DNA of 64,000 nucleotides. It comes from CAWIJK01 sp963836375 (GTDB lineage Bacteria > Actinomycetota > Acidimicrobiia > Acidimicrobiales > RAAP-2). The stretch spans positions 620,001 to 684,000 of the forward strand of contig CAWIJK010000004.1 of NCBI GenBank assembly GCA_963836375.1, in the 5' to 3' direction. Below are positions 35,972 through 43,633 of this stretch, piece after piece (the first letter of the stretch is position 1; the number at the start of each line of letters is the position of its first letter). The notes beneath the pieces were generated by a model that saw only the letters and a list, made by a program, of their open reading frames with translations, was not told the origin of the DNA and did not search any database. A program made the position numbers and the translations under genes.

Positions 35972-36976
35972 TCAGCGGTCGGCGGCGGCGAAGATCGGGC
36001 GGAGCCGGTCGAAGGACTCGAGGCAGCGGCCGGCCCCGAGGACCACGCACTCGAGCGGGGTGTCGACCAGGTGGACCGGCACCGCGGTCCCGTCGGCCAG
36101 GCGCTGGCTGATCCCCCGGAGCATGGCGCCCCCGCCGACCAGGTGGATGCCCTGGAAGATGATGTCCTGGGCCAGCTCGGGCGGCGCGTCGCCGAGGCAG
36201 TTGGCGGCGGCGTCGACGATCTGGGTCACGTGGTCCTCGAGCGCCCCGCGCACCTCTTCGGGACTGAGGACGACCGTCTTGGGCATGCCGGTGATCACCT
36301 CGCGGCCGCGCACCTCGGCCGCCGCCTCGCCGGGGAAGGGGAAGGCCGAGCCGATGGCCAGCTTCACCGCCTCGGCCGTGCGCTCGCCGATGGCCACCCC
36401 GTGGGCTGTCCGCACATACGCCTGGACGGCGTTGTCGAAGTCGAAGCCGCCGCAGCGGATGGCCCGCATGGCCACCACGCCACCGAGGGAGATGACGGCC
36501 ATCTCGGCCGTCCCCCCGCCCACGTCGACCACCATCGAACCCACCGGCTCGTGGATGGCCAGGCCGGCGCCGATGGCCGCCGCCATGGGTTGTTCGATCA
36601 AGTAGGTGGCCGACGCCCCGGCCCGCCGCGCCGCCTCTTTGACGGCGCGGCGCTCCACCGCGGTGATGGCCGACGGCACGCAGATCAGCACCTTGGGCCG
36701 GTTCATGCGGCCCACCCCGGCCCGGCGCAAGAGGGCCTGGATCATCCGTTCGGTCACCTCGAAGTCGGTAATGGCCCCGTGGCGCATCGGCCGCTCCGCC
36801 ACGATGTAGCCCGGGGTGCGGCCGATCATCTGCCACGCCTCCTCGCCGATGGCCAGCACCTCGCGCGAGCGGGTGTCGAGGGCCACCACCGTCGGCTCGT
36901 TGAGCACGATCCCCCTCCCCCGGGCGTAGACGAGGGTGTTGGCCGTCCCCAGATCGATGGCGAGGTCCCGGGACAT
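35972..36976 (-). CDS. mreB: Rod-shape determining protein MreB
   Basis: The 334-residue protein is an actin-fold ATPase: phosphate-1 loop DLAIDLGTANTLVYARG (residues 4-20), phosphate-2 VVDVGGGTAEMAVISLGG, and adenosine-site LVGGGAMLRG near the end. The length is normal for MreB. It organises cell-wall synthesis at the inner membrane. No mreC, mreD or rodA genes are beside it; instead a protease-like gene is divergent 65 bases away and the HEAT gene converges. ATG 36976 gives the standard start. Confidence 0.93.
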   Translation of the reverse strand: MSRDLAIDLGTANTLVYARGRGIVLNEPTVVALDTRSREVLAIGEEAWQMIGRTPGYIVAERPMRHGAITDFEVTERMIQALLRRAGVGRMNRPKVLICVPSAITAVERRAVKEAARRAGASATYLIEQPMAAAIGAGLAIHEPVGSMVVDVGGGTAEMAVISLGGVVAMRAIRCGGFDFDNAVQAYVRTAHGVAIGERTAEAVKLAIGSAFPFPGEAAAEVRGREVITGMPKTVVLSPEEVRGALEDHVTQIVDAAANCLGDAPPELAQDIIFQGIHLVGGGAMLRGISQRLADGTAVPVHLVDTPLECVVLGAGRCLESFDRLRPIFAAADR

Positions 36977-37041
36977 CGCAGCAATGGTACGGGTAGCGGG
37001 CGACGCCCCTTCGACGTCGTGCCTCGGTAACCTCGGGAGCC

Positions 37042-38349
37042 GTGACCCCTCAAGGCCCGAACCCCTTCGGGGGAGGACCGGACGAACCTGAAGGGGCCGG
37101 GGAGATGAGCGGCGGGCCCGACCCCGCCGACGATCCGGGCGCCGACGCCCTCAGGGGCTGGCTCCCACCCGAGGACCGGCTCTGGCGGCACCCCTCCGAG
37201 GTCGTAGCCTCACCGGGCCCCGGCACCGCCCCCCCCGGCGGGCCGGCGGGGGGATCGGGGCGGACCCGGGGAGCCGGGGCCACCGGACCCCACCGGCGCC
37301 GGGCCATCACCAGCGTGCTCGTGGGCACCACGGCGGCGGCGGCCGTCGTGGTCGGCGTCCTGCTCCTGGTCGAGTCGGGGTCGCCGGGGCCGCCCAACCC
37401 CCTGGCCACGGCCAACCCGCCCACGACCACCGCCTTGACCGAGGCCGGGGCCGTGCCGGCGGCGGACGAGGGGGCCCGTCAGTCCATGGTCGCCCTCGAG
37501 ACGTCGACGGCCAGGGGCCCGGTCGACGCCTGCGCGGTGGCCGTGGCCGAGGGCGGCCTCCTGGCCACCACGGCCGACGCCGTGCGCGGTGCCCGCTCGA
37601 TCGCCGCCGTCACCGCCGACGGCGTGCACGAGACGGCGACGGTGGTCGCCACCGACCCGACGTCGGACCTGGCGCTGTTGCGAGTGGGCAGCGACCTGCC
37701 GGTGGCTCACTTCGTCGACGACGGCGACGTCGAGGCCGGCCGTCCCGGAATCGCGCTGGCGGTGACGCCGGGCGGCTCGGGGGCCGACACCATGTGGTCC
37801 GAGGGGACCGTCGAGGCCGTCGGTTCGACGGTCGACGCCGGGGCGGCCTCGGGCATGGCGGCGGTCGACGCCACCACCCCGGGCCTGCCGACGATGGCCG
37901 GCGCCCTGCTGCTCGACCCCCAGGGCAGCGTCTTGGGCATCCTCGACGCCAGCGGGGCCGCCGGCCCCGACCACTCGACGACCTTCTTGCCGGCCGAGCT
38001 GGTGCTCGGGGTCACCGGGGAGCTGGCGTCGACCGGAAAGGTCGCCCACGGCTGGCTCGAGATCTCCGCCCGCGACGCGGTGGTGCCGGCCGCGCCGTCG
38101 GGCACCACCACCACGGCGGCCGACAGCCTCTCGGGGGCGATGGTGGACGCCGTCGACCCCCACGGGGTCTCGGCCGATCTGCTCAAGACCGGCGACGTCA
38201 TCGTCGGGGCGGACGGGGCGCCGGTGCGGACCATGGCCGAGTTGCGGACCCGGCTCTACGTGCTCGGCCCCGGGACCCCCGTGCAGCTGTCACTGTGGCG
38301 CGCCGGCAAGCCGATGACCGTTGAAGTCGACCTCTCGGCCTCCCCATAG
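37042..38349 (+). CDS. HtrA-like membrane protein lacking catalytic His and Ser
   Basis: The 435-residue protein has a cytoplasmic N-terminus containing WLPPEDRLWRHPSE (about 40-53), one membrane helix (about 88-112), a trypsin-like fold and a C-terminal PDZ domain (about 345-430, with LLKTGDVIVGADG). The usual NNHVV histidine region reads LLATTADAVRGA and the usual GNSGGP serine region reads LPTMAGALLLD, while the aspartate motif DPTSDLALLRV remains. It is therefore probably not a protease but a binding or regulatory paralogue. GTG 37042 follows the divergent mreB gene. The zincin gene starts 9 bases after its stop, which suggests an operon. Confidence 0.75.
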   Translation: MTPQGPNPFGGGPDEPEGAGEMSGGPDPADDPGADALRGWLPPEDRLWRHPSEVVASPGPGTAPPGGPAGGSGRTRGAGATGPHRRRAITSVLVGTTAAAAVVVGVLLLVESGSPGPPNPLATANPPTTTALTEAGAVPAADEGARQSMVALETSTARGPVDACAVAVAEGGLLATTADAVRGARSIAAVTADGVHETATVVATDPTSDLALLRVGSDLPVAHFVDDGDVEAGRPGIALAVTPGGSGADTMWSEGTVEAVGSTVDAGAASGMAAVDATTPGLPTMAGALLLDPQGSVLGILDASGAAGPDHSTTFLPAELVLGVTGELASTGKVAHGWLEISARDAVVPAAPSGTTTTAADSLSGAMVDAVDPHGVSADLLKTGDVIVGADGAPVRTMAELRTRLYVLGPGTPVQLSLWRAGKPMTVEVDLSASP

Positions 38350-38358
38350 GCTGGCCCC

Positions 38359-39576
38359 ATGGGCATGAACGACCCCGGCGACCCGGCCAACCCCCTCCAG
38401 GGCCTCCTGGGCGACCTGTTGAAGATGATCGGGAGCGCCCCGGGGGGCACCACCCCGTGGATGGACGCCGCCCGCTCCTTGGCCCACGGGGTGGCCACCG
38501 ACAACCAGCCCGAGTCCAACGCCGACCCGATCGCCCGCATCCAGCTCGAGGAGCTGGCCCGGGCGGCCGAGCTGCACGTGGCCGAGGCCACCGGCCTGCC
38601 GGTCGGCTCGGGCGAGCACCCGGTCACCTTCACCCCGGTCGGCCGGGGTGCATGGGCGCTTCGCATCCTCGACACCTGGAAGCCGCTCGTCGAGGCCATG
38701 GTGGACAGCCAGGGCGCGGCCCCGCCGCTGTCGCTCGGTGCCCTGGGCCTCGACGACGAGGGGGGCGAGACGGCGGGCCTGGGCGAGATCCTCGGCCAGT
38801 TCAGCGCCACCATGGGCCCGGTCCTCTTGGGCCTCCAGTTCGGTTCGGCCGCCGGGCACCTGGCCCAGCGGGCCCTCGGCCAGTACGCGCTGCCCATGCC
38901 CTGGCCGCCCTCGTCCGAGCTGTTGGTGGTGCCCGAGAACATCGCCGTGTTCGCCGGCGACTGGAGCCTGGCCGTCGACGAGACCCAGCTGTGGGTGTGC
39001 ATCCACGAGCTGGCCGCCCACGCCGTGCTGACCCGGCCCCACGTGGCCGAACGGATCCGCCAGCTGCTGGCTGCCGCCACCAAGGAGTCGGCCGAGGCCC
39101 AGGCCGGCCTGGCCGAGCGCCTGGGGGGCGGGCTCGGTGACCCCGAGGCCCTCCAGCACCTCCTGGGCGACCCCGAGGCCCTCCTGGCCGACCTGCTCAC
39201 CCCGGGCCAACGCCGCACCTCGGCCCAGCTCCTGGCGGTGACCACCGCAGTCGGGGGCTACGTCGACCACGTGACCGCCGCGGTCGCCGGGACCCTGACC
39301 GGCAACCCGGCCGCCCTGTCCGAGGCCTGGTACCGGCACCGGGTGGCCGACGCCAAGGGCGAGCAGGCGGCCGGCGCCCTGTTCGGGATCGACCTCAGCC
39401 GCGAGCAGGTCGACCGGGGCGCGGCCTTCGTCAACGGCGTCGTCGAGCGGGCGGGCGACGAGGGGCTGGCCCGGCTCTGGGAGTCGGCCCGCACCCTGCC
39501 CACCCCGGCCGAGCTCGACGCGCCCGGGCTGTGGCTCGAACGGATCAGCCTGCCCGAGCTCGACGACCCCGAGTAG
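38359..39576 (+). CDS. Zinc-dependent metalloprotease-like protein (DUF2342 / zincin_2)
   Basis: The 405-residue protein contains HELAAH, an HExxH-type zinc site, at about residues 216-221 (CIHELAAHAVL). The family pattern around it is visible: a long helical N-terminus starting with RIQLEELARAAELHVAEATGLP, and FVNGVVERAGDEGLARLWES near the end. Members are found across actinobacteria, often annotated as coenzyme F420-associated or uncharacterised zincins, and substrate data are lacking. ATG 38359 lies 9 bases after the HtrA-like stop, so the two are probably co-transcribed. Confidence 0.82.
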   Translation: MGMNDPGDPANPLQGLLGDLLKMIGSAPGGTTPWMDAARSLAHGVATDNQPESNADPIARIQLEELARAAELHVAEATGLPVGSGEHPVTFTPVGRGAWALRILDTWKPLVEAMVDSQGAAPPLSLGALGLDDEGGETAGLGEILGQFSATMGPVLLGLQFGSAAGHLAQRALGQYALPMPWPPSSELLVVPENIAVFAGDWSLAVDETQLWVCIHELAAHAVLTRPHVAERIRQLLAAATKESAEAQAGLAERLGGGLGDPEALQHLLGDPEALLADLLTPGQRRTSAQLLAVTTAVGGYVDHVTAAVAGTLTGNPAALSEAWYRHRVADAKGEQAAGALFGIDLSREQVDRGAAFVNGVVERAGDEGLARLWESARTLPTPAELDAPGLWLERISLPELDDPE

Positions 39577-39591
39577 ACGGCCGGGCGCCGA

Positions 39592-39891
39592 TCAGGCTGA
39601 GGCGGGGGTGTCCTCGGGGAAGCCGAGGTCCCAGTCCAAGGCGAGGTTCTCCCGCTCGGCGTCGCGCACGACGCGCTCACGGTTGCGCCGGAACTGCGGG
39701 TCGTGGGGGGGCAGCAGCACCAGCCGGGCCAGGACCCGGTCCTTGAAGGCGTCGATCATCTCGGGGTCACCGAAGTCGGACTGGACGTCCCAGTGGGGGG
39801 CGACCGGGCCCAGGTAGACGACGCGGACGTGGCCGACCGGTTCGACCGGTTCGGCCTCCTCGTCGGTGGTGACCTCGGGTTCGGGGGACAT
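39592..39891 (-). CDS. Hypothetical protein, 99 residues
   Basis: No known domain is recognised. It has an acidic start (MSPEPEVTTDEEAEPVEP) and a body with VRVVYLGPVAPHWDV, DPEMIDAFKDRVLARLVLLPPHDPQFRRNRERV and a closing LALDWDLGFPEDTPAS. ATG 39891 is preceded by a strong AGGAGG. It lies downstream of the active HtrA gene on the same strand, with a 17-bp tandem repeat in between, and converges with the zincin gene. Confidence 0.65.
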   Translation of the reverse strand: MSPEPEVTTDEEAEPVEPVGHVRVVYLGPVAPHWDVQSDFGDPEMIDAFKDRVLARLVLLPPHDPQFRRNRERVVRDAERENLALDWDLGFPEDTPASA

Positions 39892-39910
39892 GGGGCCTCC
39901 TGGCGGTATC

Positions 39911-39990
39911 TCGGAGCTGGGCGGTTCTCGGAGCTGGGCGGTTCTCGGAGCTGGGCGGTTCTCGGAGCTGGGCGGATCTCTGAGCTGGGC
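39911..39990. repeat. 17-bp tandem repeat (about 4.7 copies)
   Basis: The unit TCGGAGCTGGGCGGTTC starts at 39911, 39928, 39945 and 39962, with a variant at 39979. The unit is not a multiple of three and sits in the gap between the HtrA stop (40046) and the start of the 99-residue protein. Confidence 0.85.
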
Positions 39991-40045
39991 CGGGCGCGCC
40001 GGCCGCGGTCCAGGGTACCGGCTGGATGGTCTGGCCCCGACCGGC

Positions 40046-41881
40046 TCAGGGCTCCGAGCCCAGCTTCACCAGGACGGTCGAACGCACCGGGCCCCGGTAG
40101 TAGCCGATGGTCACGGTGGCCCCGACCGGGTGGGACTGGATGTCGTGGACCAGCTGGGTGACGTTGGTCACCGCCGCCCCGTTCACCGCCACGATCACGT
40201 CGTTCACCTTGAGGCCGGCCTGGTCGGCCGGGCCGCCCGAGGTGAGCCCCGAGATGAGCGCCCCCGAGGTCGGGGTCAGTCCCTGGGCCTTGGCCACCGC
40301 CGGGGTGACGTTCTCGACCACCACCCCCATGTAGGCGGTGTGCGAATTGGTGCTCCGGGCCGGCACCCCGCCGTTGGTACCGCCGGTGCCGCCCTTCAAC
40401 AAGCCGGTCAGCTCGGGCTTGATGGCGTTGACGGCGATGGCGAAGCCGACGTTCTGGGCCGGGGCGTTGCCCTGGCTGCTGGTGGCCACCGCCGTGTTCA
40501 TCCCGATCACCTGGGCCTGGGCGTTGACCAGGGGCCCGCCCGAGTTGCCCGGGTTGATCGGGGCGTCCGTCTGGAGCAGGCCCGTCAGGTTCTCGGTGGT
40601 GTTGGAGAAGTCGGCCTCGGCCGACAGCGACCGGTCCTTGGCCGAGACGATGCCGTTGGTCACGGTGGGGCCGCCCTGGAGGGCCAGGGCGTTGCCGATG
40701 GCGATCACCTCGTCGCCGACCTGGGCGGCGGCCGAGTTGCCCAGGGTGACCGTCGGCAGGTTGTGGGCGTTGTCGATCTGGACCAGGGCCAGGTCCTTGG
40801 ACGGGTCGGTCCCGATCACGTGGGCGGTGCGGGCCTTGGTCTGGCCGAACAGGGTGACCGTCAAGGTGGTGGCCCCGGCCACCACGTGGTTGTTGGTGAG
40901 GACCTCGCCTTGTGGGGTGATGATCATGCCGGTCCCCGCCCCTTCCACCACCTCGCCGTTGCCCGCCCCGCTGCTGGCGCTGAACACCGTGGTGTCGATC
41001 GAGACGACGGCGGGCTCGACGCGCGACAGCACCTCTTGGATGTCGACCGGCTTTCCGAGCACGCTCTGGTTGGGGAAGAACTTCTCGACGATCGTCTGCT
41101 GGCTGCCGAGGCCGCTCAGCACCCCGATCACCCCCCCGAGGACCGCCGCGATGACCGCGGTCGCCCCCACCACCCATATCCAGTTGCGCCGGGTGAGGGT
41201 CTGGACCACCCGCTGGGGCGGCGGGGCCACCGGCCAGGCCATCCGGGGGGCGTAGGGGACGGGGTTCCACCCCCACGGTGCCCCCATGGGCGGCGGGCCG
41301 GCGGGGGGCAGGGTCGGCGGGGCCCCCCCGTAGGCCGGCGGGCCCGGCTGGGCGGGCGGCGGGTAGACGGCCGCCGGATAGGGCGGCGACCCGTAGGCCG
41401 GCGGGGGGTAGGCGGGGCCCGGCACCGGCGGTGCCGCGTAGGGCGGGGCCGGCACCGGCGGTGCCGCGTAGGGCGGGGCCGGCACCGGCGGTGCCGCGAA
41501 GGGCGGGGCCGGCACCGGCTGGGCCGGCGGCGCGTGGACCGGCGTCCACGGCGCCGCGCCCGCGGGTGCGGCGGCCGGCGGCTCAGCCGGGGGTCCGGCC
41601 GGCGGCGGCTGAACCGGGGCGACGGGACCGGGGACGGCCGGTCGGTACCCGTCGGGGACAACCGGGGTTGCGGGGGTCGGCGGCGGCGGCGGGGCCGGCG
41701 CGACGGGACCGGGCACGGCCGGTCGGTACCCGTCGGGGACAACCGGGGTTGCGGGGGTCGGCGACGGCGGCGGGGCCGGCGCCGACGGACTCGACGGCGC
41801 CTGTTCGTCGGCGTGGCGCGGGGTCGGGCCCTCGGGTGGGACCTGGGTCAACGCCCGGCCGACCCGTCGAATATCGTCCAC
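40046..41881 (-). CDS. HtrA/DegP-type serine protease with a proline-rich cytoplasmic region
   Basis: The 611-residue protein has about 230 residues of Pro/Ala-rich sequence before one membrane helix (NWIWVVGATAVIAAVLGGVIGVL, about 245-268). The trypsin-like domain keeps all three catalytic motifs: NNHVV, DPSKDLALVQ and NPGNSGGPL. A C-terminal PDZ domain (about 515-605, with GGPADQAGLKVNDVIVAVNG) follows. It is an envelope quality-control protease. The proline-rich part shows a 27-residue duplication (TPATPVVPDGYRPAVPGPVA) and several PAPPYAAPPV units. GTG 41881 is the start; the divergent whiB gene begins 80 bases away. Confidence 0.92.
   Translation of the reverse strand: MDDIRRVGRALTQVPPEGPTPRHADEQAPSSPSAPAPPPSPTPATPVVPDGYRPAVPGPVAPAPPPPPTPATPVVPDGYRPAVPGPVAPVQPPPAGPPAEPPAAAPAGAAPWTPVHAPPAQPVPAPPFAAPPVPAPPYAAPPVPAPPYAAPPVPGPAYPPPAYGSPPYPAAVYPPPAQPGPPAYGGAPPTLPPAGPPPMGAPWGWNPVPYAPRMAWPVAPPPQRVVQTLTRRNWIWVVGATAVIAAVLGGVIGVLSGLGSQQTIVEKFFPNQSVLGKPVDIQEVLSRVEPAVVSIDTTVFSASSGAGNGEVVEGAGTGMIITPQGEVLTNNHVVAGATTLTVTLFGQTKARTAHVIGTDPSKDLALVQIDNAHNLPTVTLGNSAAAQVGDEVIAIGNALALQGGPTVTNGIVSAKDRSLSAEADFSNTTENLTGLLQTDAPINPGNSGGPLVNAQAQVIGMNTAVATSSQGNAPAQNVGFAIAVNAIKPELTGLLKGGTGGTNGGVPARSTNSHTAYMGVVVENVTPAVAKAQGLTPTSGALISGLTSGGPADQAGLKVNDVIVAVNGAAVTNVTQLVHDIQSHPVGATVTIGYYRGPVRSTVLVKLGSEP
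41413..41780. repeat. Tandem repeats coding the HtrA proline-rich region
   Basis: A 30-bp unit (GGCGGGGCCGGCACCGGCGG core) occurs about four times at 41413-41520. An 81-bp unit is duplicated at about 41640-41720 and 41721-41780. Both periods are multiples of three, so copy number can change without frameshift. Confidence 0.75.
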
Positions 41882-41961
41882 TTTGGGGTGAATTTATGCC
41901 GCTTTAAGGATCTTTTGTGGGTCATCGGTTTACACTTGGAGTGAGAAGGGGGAAGGACCTC

Positions 41962-42207
41962 ATGGATACTCACTGGATGGCGGAAGGCAAGTGCCGAGAA
42001 GTTCCCCCGGCGGTGTTTTTCCCGAGCGACGGGCTCGGGGTGCAGGCGGCACAGAAGATCTGCGCTGAATGCCCGGTGTCGGAGGCATGCCTAGAGTATG
42101 CCCTCGCCAACCGGATCGATCACGGCGTGTGGGGCGGGCGCTCCGAGCGTGAGCGCCGCCGCATTCTGCGCCGCCGCCGCACCGCCGCGGTCGCCGTCTC
42201 GGGCTGA
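41962..42207 (+). CDS. WhiB-family iron-sulfur transcription regulator
   Basis: The 81-residue protein keeps all four cluster cysteines (one in GKCREV near residue 10, then C-x2-C-x5-C in ICAECPVSEAC) and the GVWGG turn, followed by the basic ERERRRILRRRR DNA-contact tail. WhiB proteins hold a [4Fe-4S] cluster and act with the sigma factor. ATG 41962 has GGAAGG 7 bases upstream; an in-frame upstream extension is rejected. An AT-richer leader (41882-41961) with TTTACACTT is the likely divergent promoter region shared with htrA. Confidence 0.92.
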   Translation: MDTHWMAEGKCREVPPAVFFPSDGLGVQAAQKICAECPVSEACLEYALANRIDHGVWGGRSERERRRILRRRRTAAVAVSG

Positions 42208-42259
42208 CCCGCGGTGCCGGGCCCCGGGCCCGGCACCGCGTCAGCAGGAGGGGGGCGTC

Positions 42260-43156
42260 ATGCTCGAGTGCGTGGCCAACGTCAGCGAGGGCACCGATGA
42301 GGGTCTCCTCGCCCGGTTGGGCGACGCCTGCGGGCCCACGCTCTTGGACCTGCACCGTGACCCGGACCACAACCGCAGCGTCCTCACCCTGGCCGGACCC
42401 GACGACGACGTCGAGGCCTCGGCGCGCTCCCTCGCCCGCCTGGCCGTCGAGACCCTCGACCTCAGGACCCACGTCGGGGTCCACCCCCGGCTGGGCGTGG
42501 TCGACGTCGTCCCCTTCGTGCCCCTGGTCCGCGACCGGACCGGGGGCCGGCTGGCCGCCGGCGCCCCCCTCGGCCCGGCGGTGGCGGCCCGGGACCGCTT
42601 CGCCCGCTGGGCCGCCGCCGAGCTCGACCTGCCCTGCTTCCTCTACGGGCCCCTCCGGGGCGGCTTCGGCCGGGCGCTGCCCACCATCCGACGGGGGGCC
42701 TTCGGCGAGCTGCTCCCCGACGCCGGGCCCGCCCACCCCCACCCGAGCGCCGGGGCCGCGGCGGTGGGGGCCAGGGGTTTCCTGATCGCCTACAACCTGT
42801 GGGTGGAGGGGGGCGACATCTCCTTGGCCCGGGCGGTGGCCATCGCCGTGCGAGGGCCCGCCGTGCGCGCCCTCGGGTTCGAGCTCGGTTCCCGGGTCCA
42901 GGTGTCGTGCAACCTGATCGACCCCGCCGTGGTGGGTCCGGCCCAGCTCCACGACCAAGTGGCGGCCCGCCTCGATGGGGCCGGGGCCGGGGTGGCCGGC
43001 TGCGAGCTGGTGGGCCTGGTTCCCGGGGCCGTGCTCGACGCGGTGCCCGCGCACCGCTGGGCCGAACTCGACCTCTCGGAGTCATCGACCATCGAGGCCC
43101 GGCTGGACGGGCGGCCGGGCCGGTCGGGGCCGGCCTTGGCCGAGGGGTCTCGCTAG
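42260..43156 (+). CDS. Glutamate formiminotransferase
   Basis: The 298-residue protein is a complete formiminotransferase (N- and C-subdomain) without a cyclodeaminase part: LECVANVSEG at the start, THVGVHPRLGVVDVVPFVPL, FLYGPLRGG and VQVSCNLIDP are family landmarks. It transfers a formimino group to tetrahydrofolate from formiminoglutamate (histidine breakdown), feeding one-carbon metabolism. ATG 42260 has AGGAGGGG upstream. It lies between two whiB genes, and its stop overlaps the convergent whiB stop in CTAG at 43153-43156. Confidence 0.87.
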   Translation: MLECVANVSEGTDEGLLARLGDACGPTLLDLHRDPDHNRSVLTLAGPDDDVEASARSLARLAVETLDLRTHVGVHPRLGVVDVVPFVPLVRDRTGGRLAAGAPLGPAVAARDRFARWAAAELDLPCFLYGPLRGGFGRALPTIRRGAFGELLPDAGPAHPHPSAGAAAVGARGFLIAYNLWVEGGDISLARAVAIAVRGPAVRALGFELGSRVQVSCNLIDPAVVGPAQLHDQVAARLDGAGAGVAGCELVGLVPGAVLDAVPAHRWAELDLSESSTIEARLDGRPGRSGPALAEGSR

Positions 43157-43437
43157 CTGGCGTCGACCATGGCGGCCCGGCGCTGCATGGCCCGGGCCCG
43201 GCGCAGGCGGCGGCGCTCCCGCTCGCTCATCCCGCCCCAGATGCCGAACTTCTCGCCGTTGGCCAGCGCGTACTCGAGGCAGTCCTCTCGGACCACGCAG
43301 CCCCGGCACACCTCCTTGGCCTCCCGGGTCGACGCACCCCGCTCGGGGAAGAACAGGTCAGGGTCCACCCCCATGCAGTTCGCTTGCGCCTGCCAGCTCT
43401 TCTCTTGGCGACCGTAGAGCAGTGCAACGAGATCCAC
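43153..43437 (-). CDS. WhiB-family iron-sulfur transcription regulator (second copy)
   Basis: The 94-residue protein has the four cysteines (NCMGVDPDLFFPE, then VCRGCVVREDC), the family GIWGG turn and the basic tail ERERRRLRRARAMQRR. The DPDLFFPERG and WQAQANCMG arrangement is that of the WhiB1-like group; sub-typing is inference. GTG 43437 has GGGGAGG upstream. It converges with the formiminotransferase gene, sharing CTAG as both stop codons. Confidence 0.92.
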   Translation of the reverse strand: MDLVALLYGRQEKSWQAQANCMGVDPDLFFPERGASTREAKEVCRGCVVREDCLEYALANGEKFGIWGGMSERERRRLRRARAMQRRAAMVDAS

Positions 43438-43633
43438 CGGTCCGCCTCCCCTCGCCGTTCGTGTGGCACGAATGTAACTACAACGGTGTCATCTTTCACC
43501 AATCGTTCGCACAGCGCAAGGGGGGAACCGCTCCGGGGACACAAGTGATCCTGTGCACAAGGGTCCGGGCCGACGTCTTCCCGGGGGCGCCGGGCGCCGT
43601 GGGCTGGGCCGCCGGGCGGCCCGGGGGACTCCT

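Noticed and set aside
35268..36836. Minus-strand 522-codon frame overlapping HEAT and mreB
   Set aside because: Runs through two better supported genes; the product is Arg/Gly-rich without motifs.
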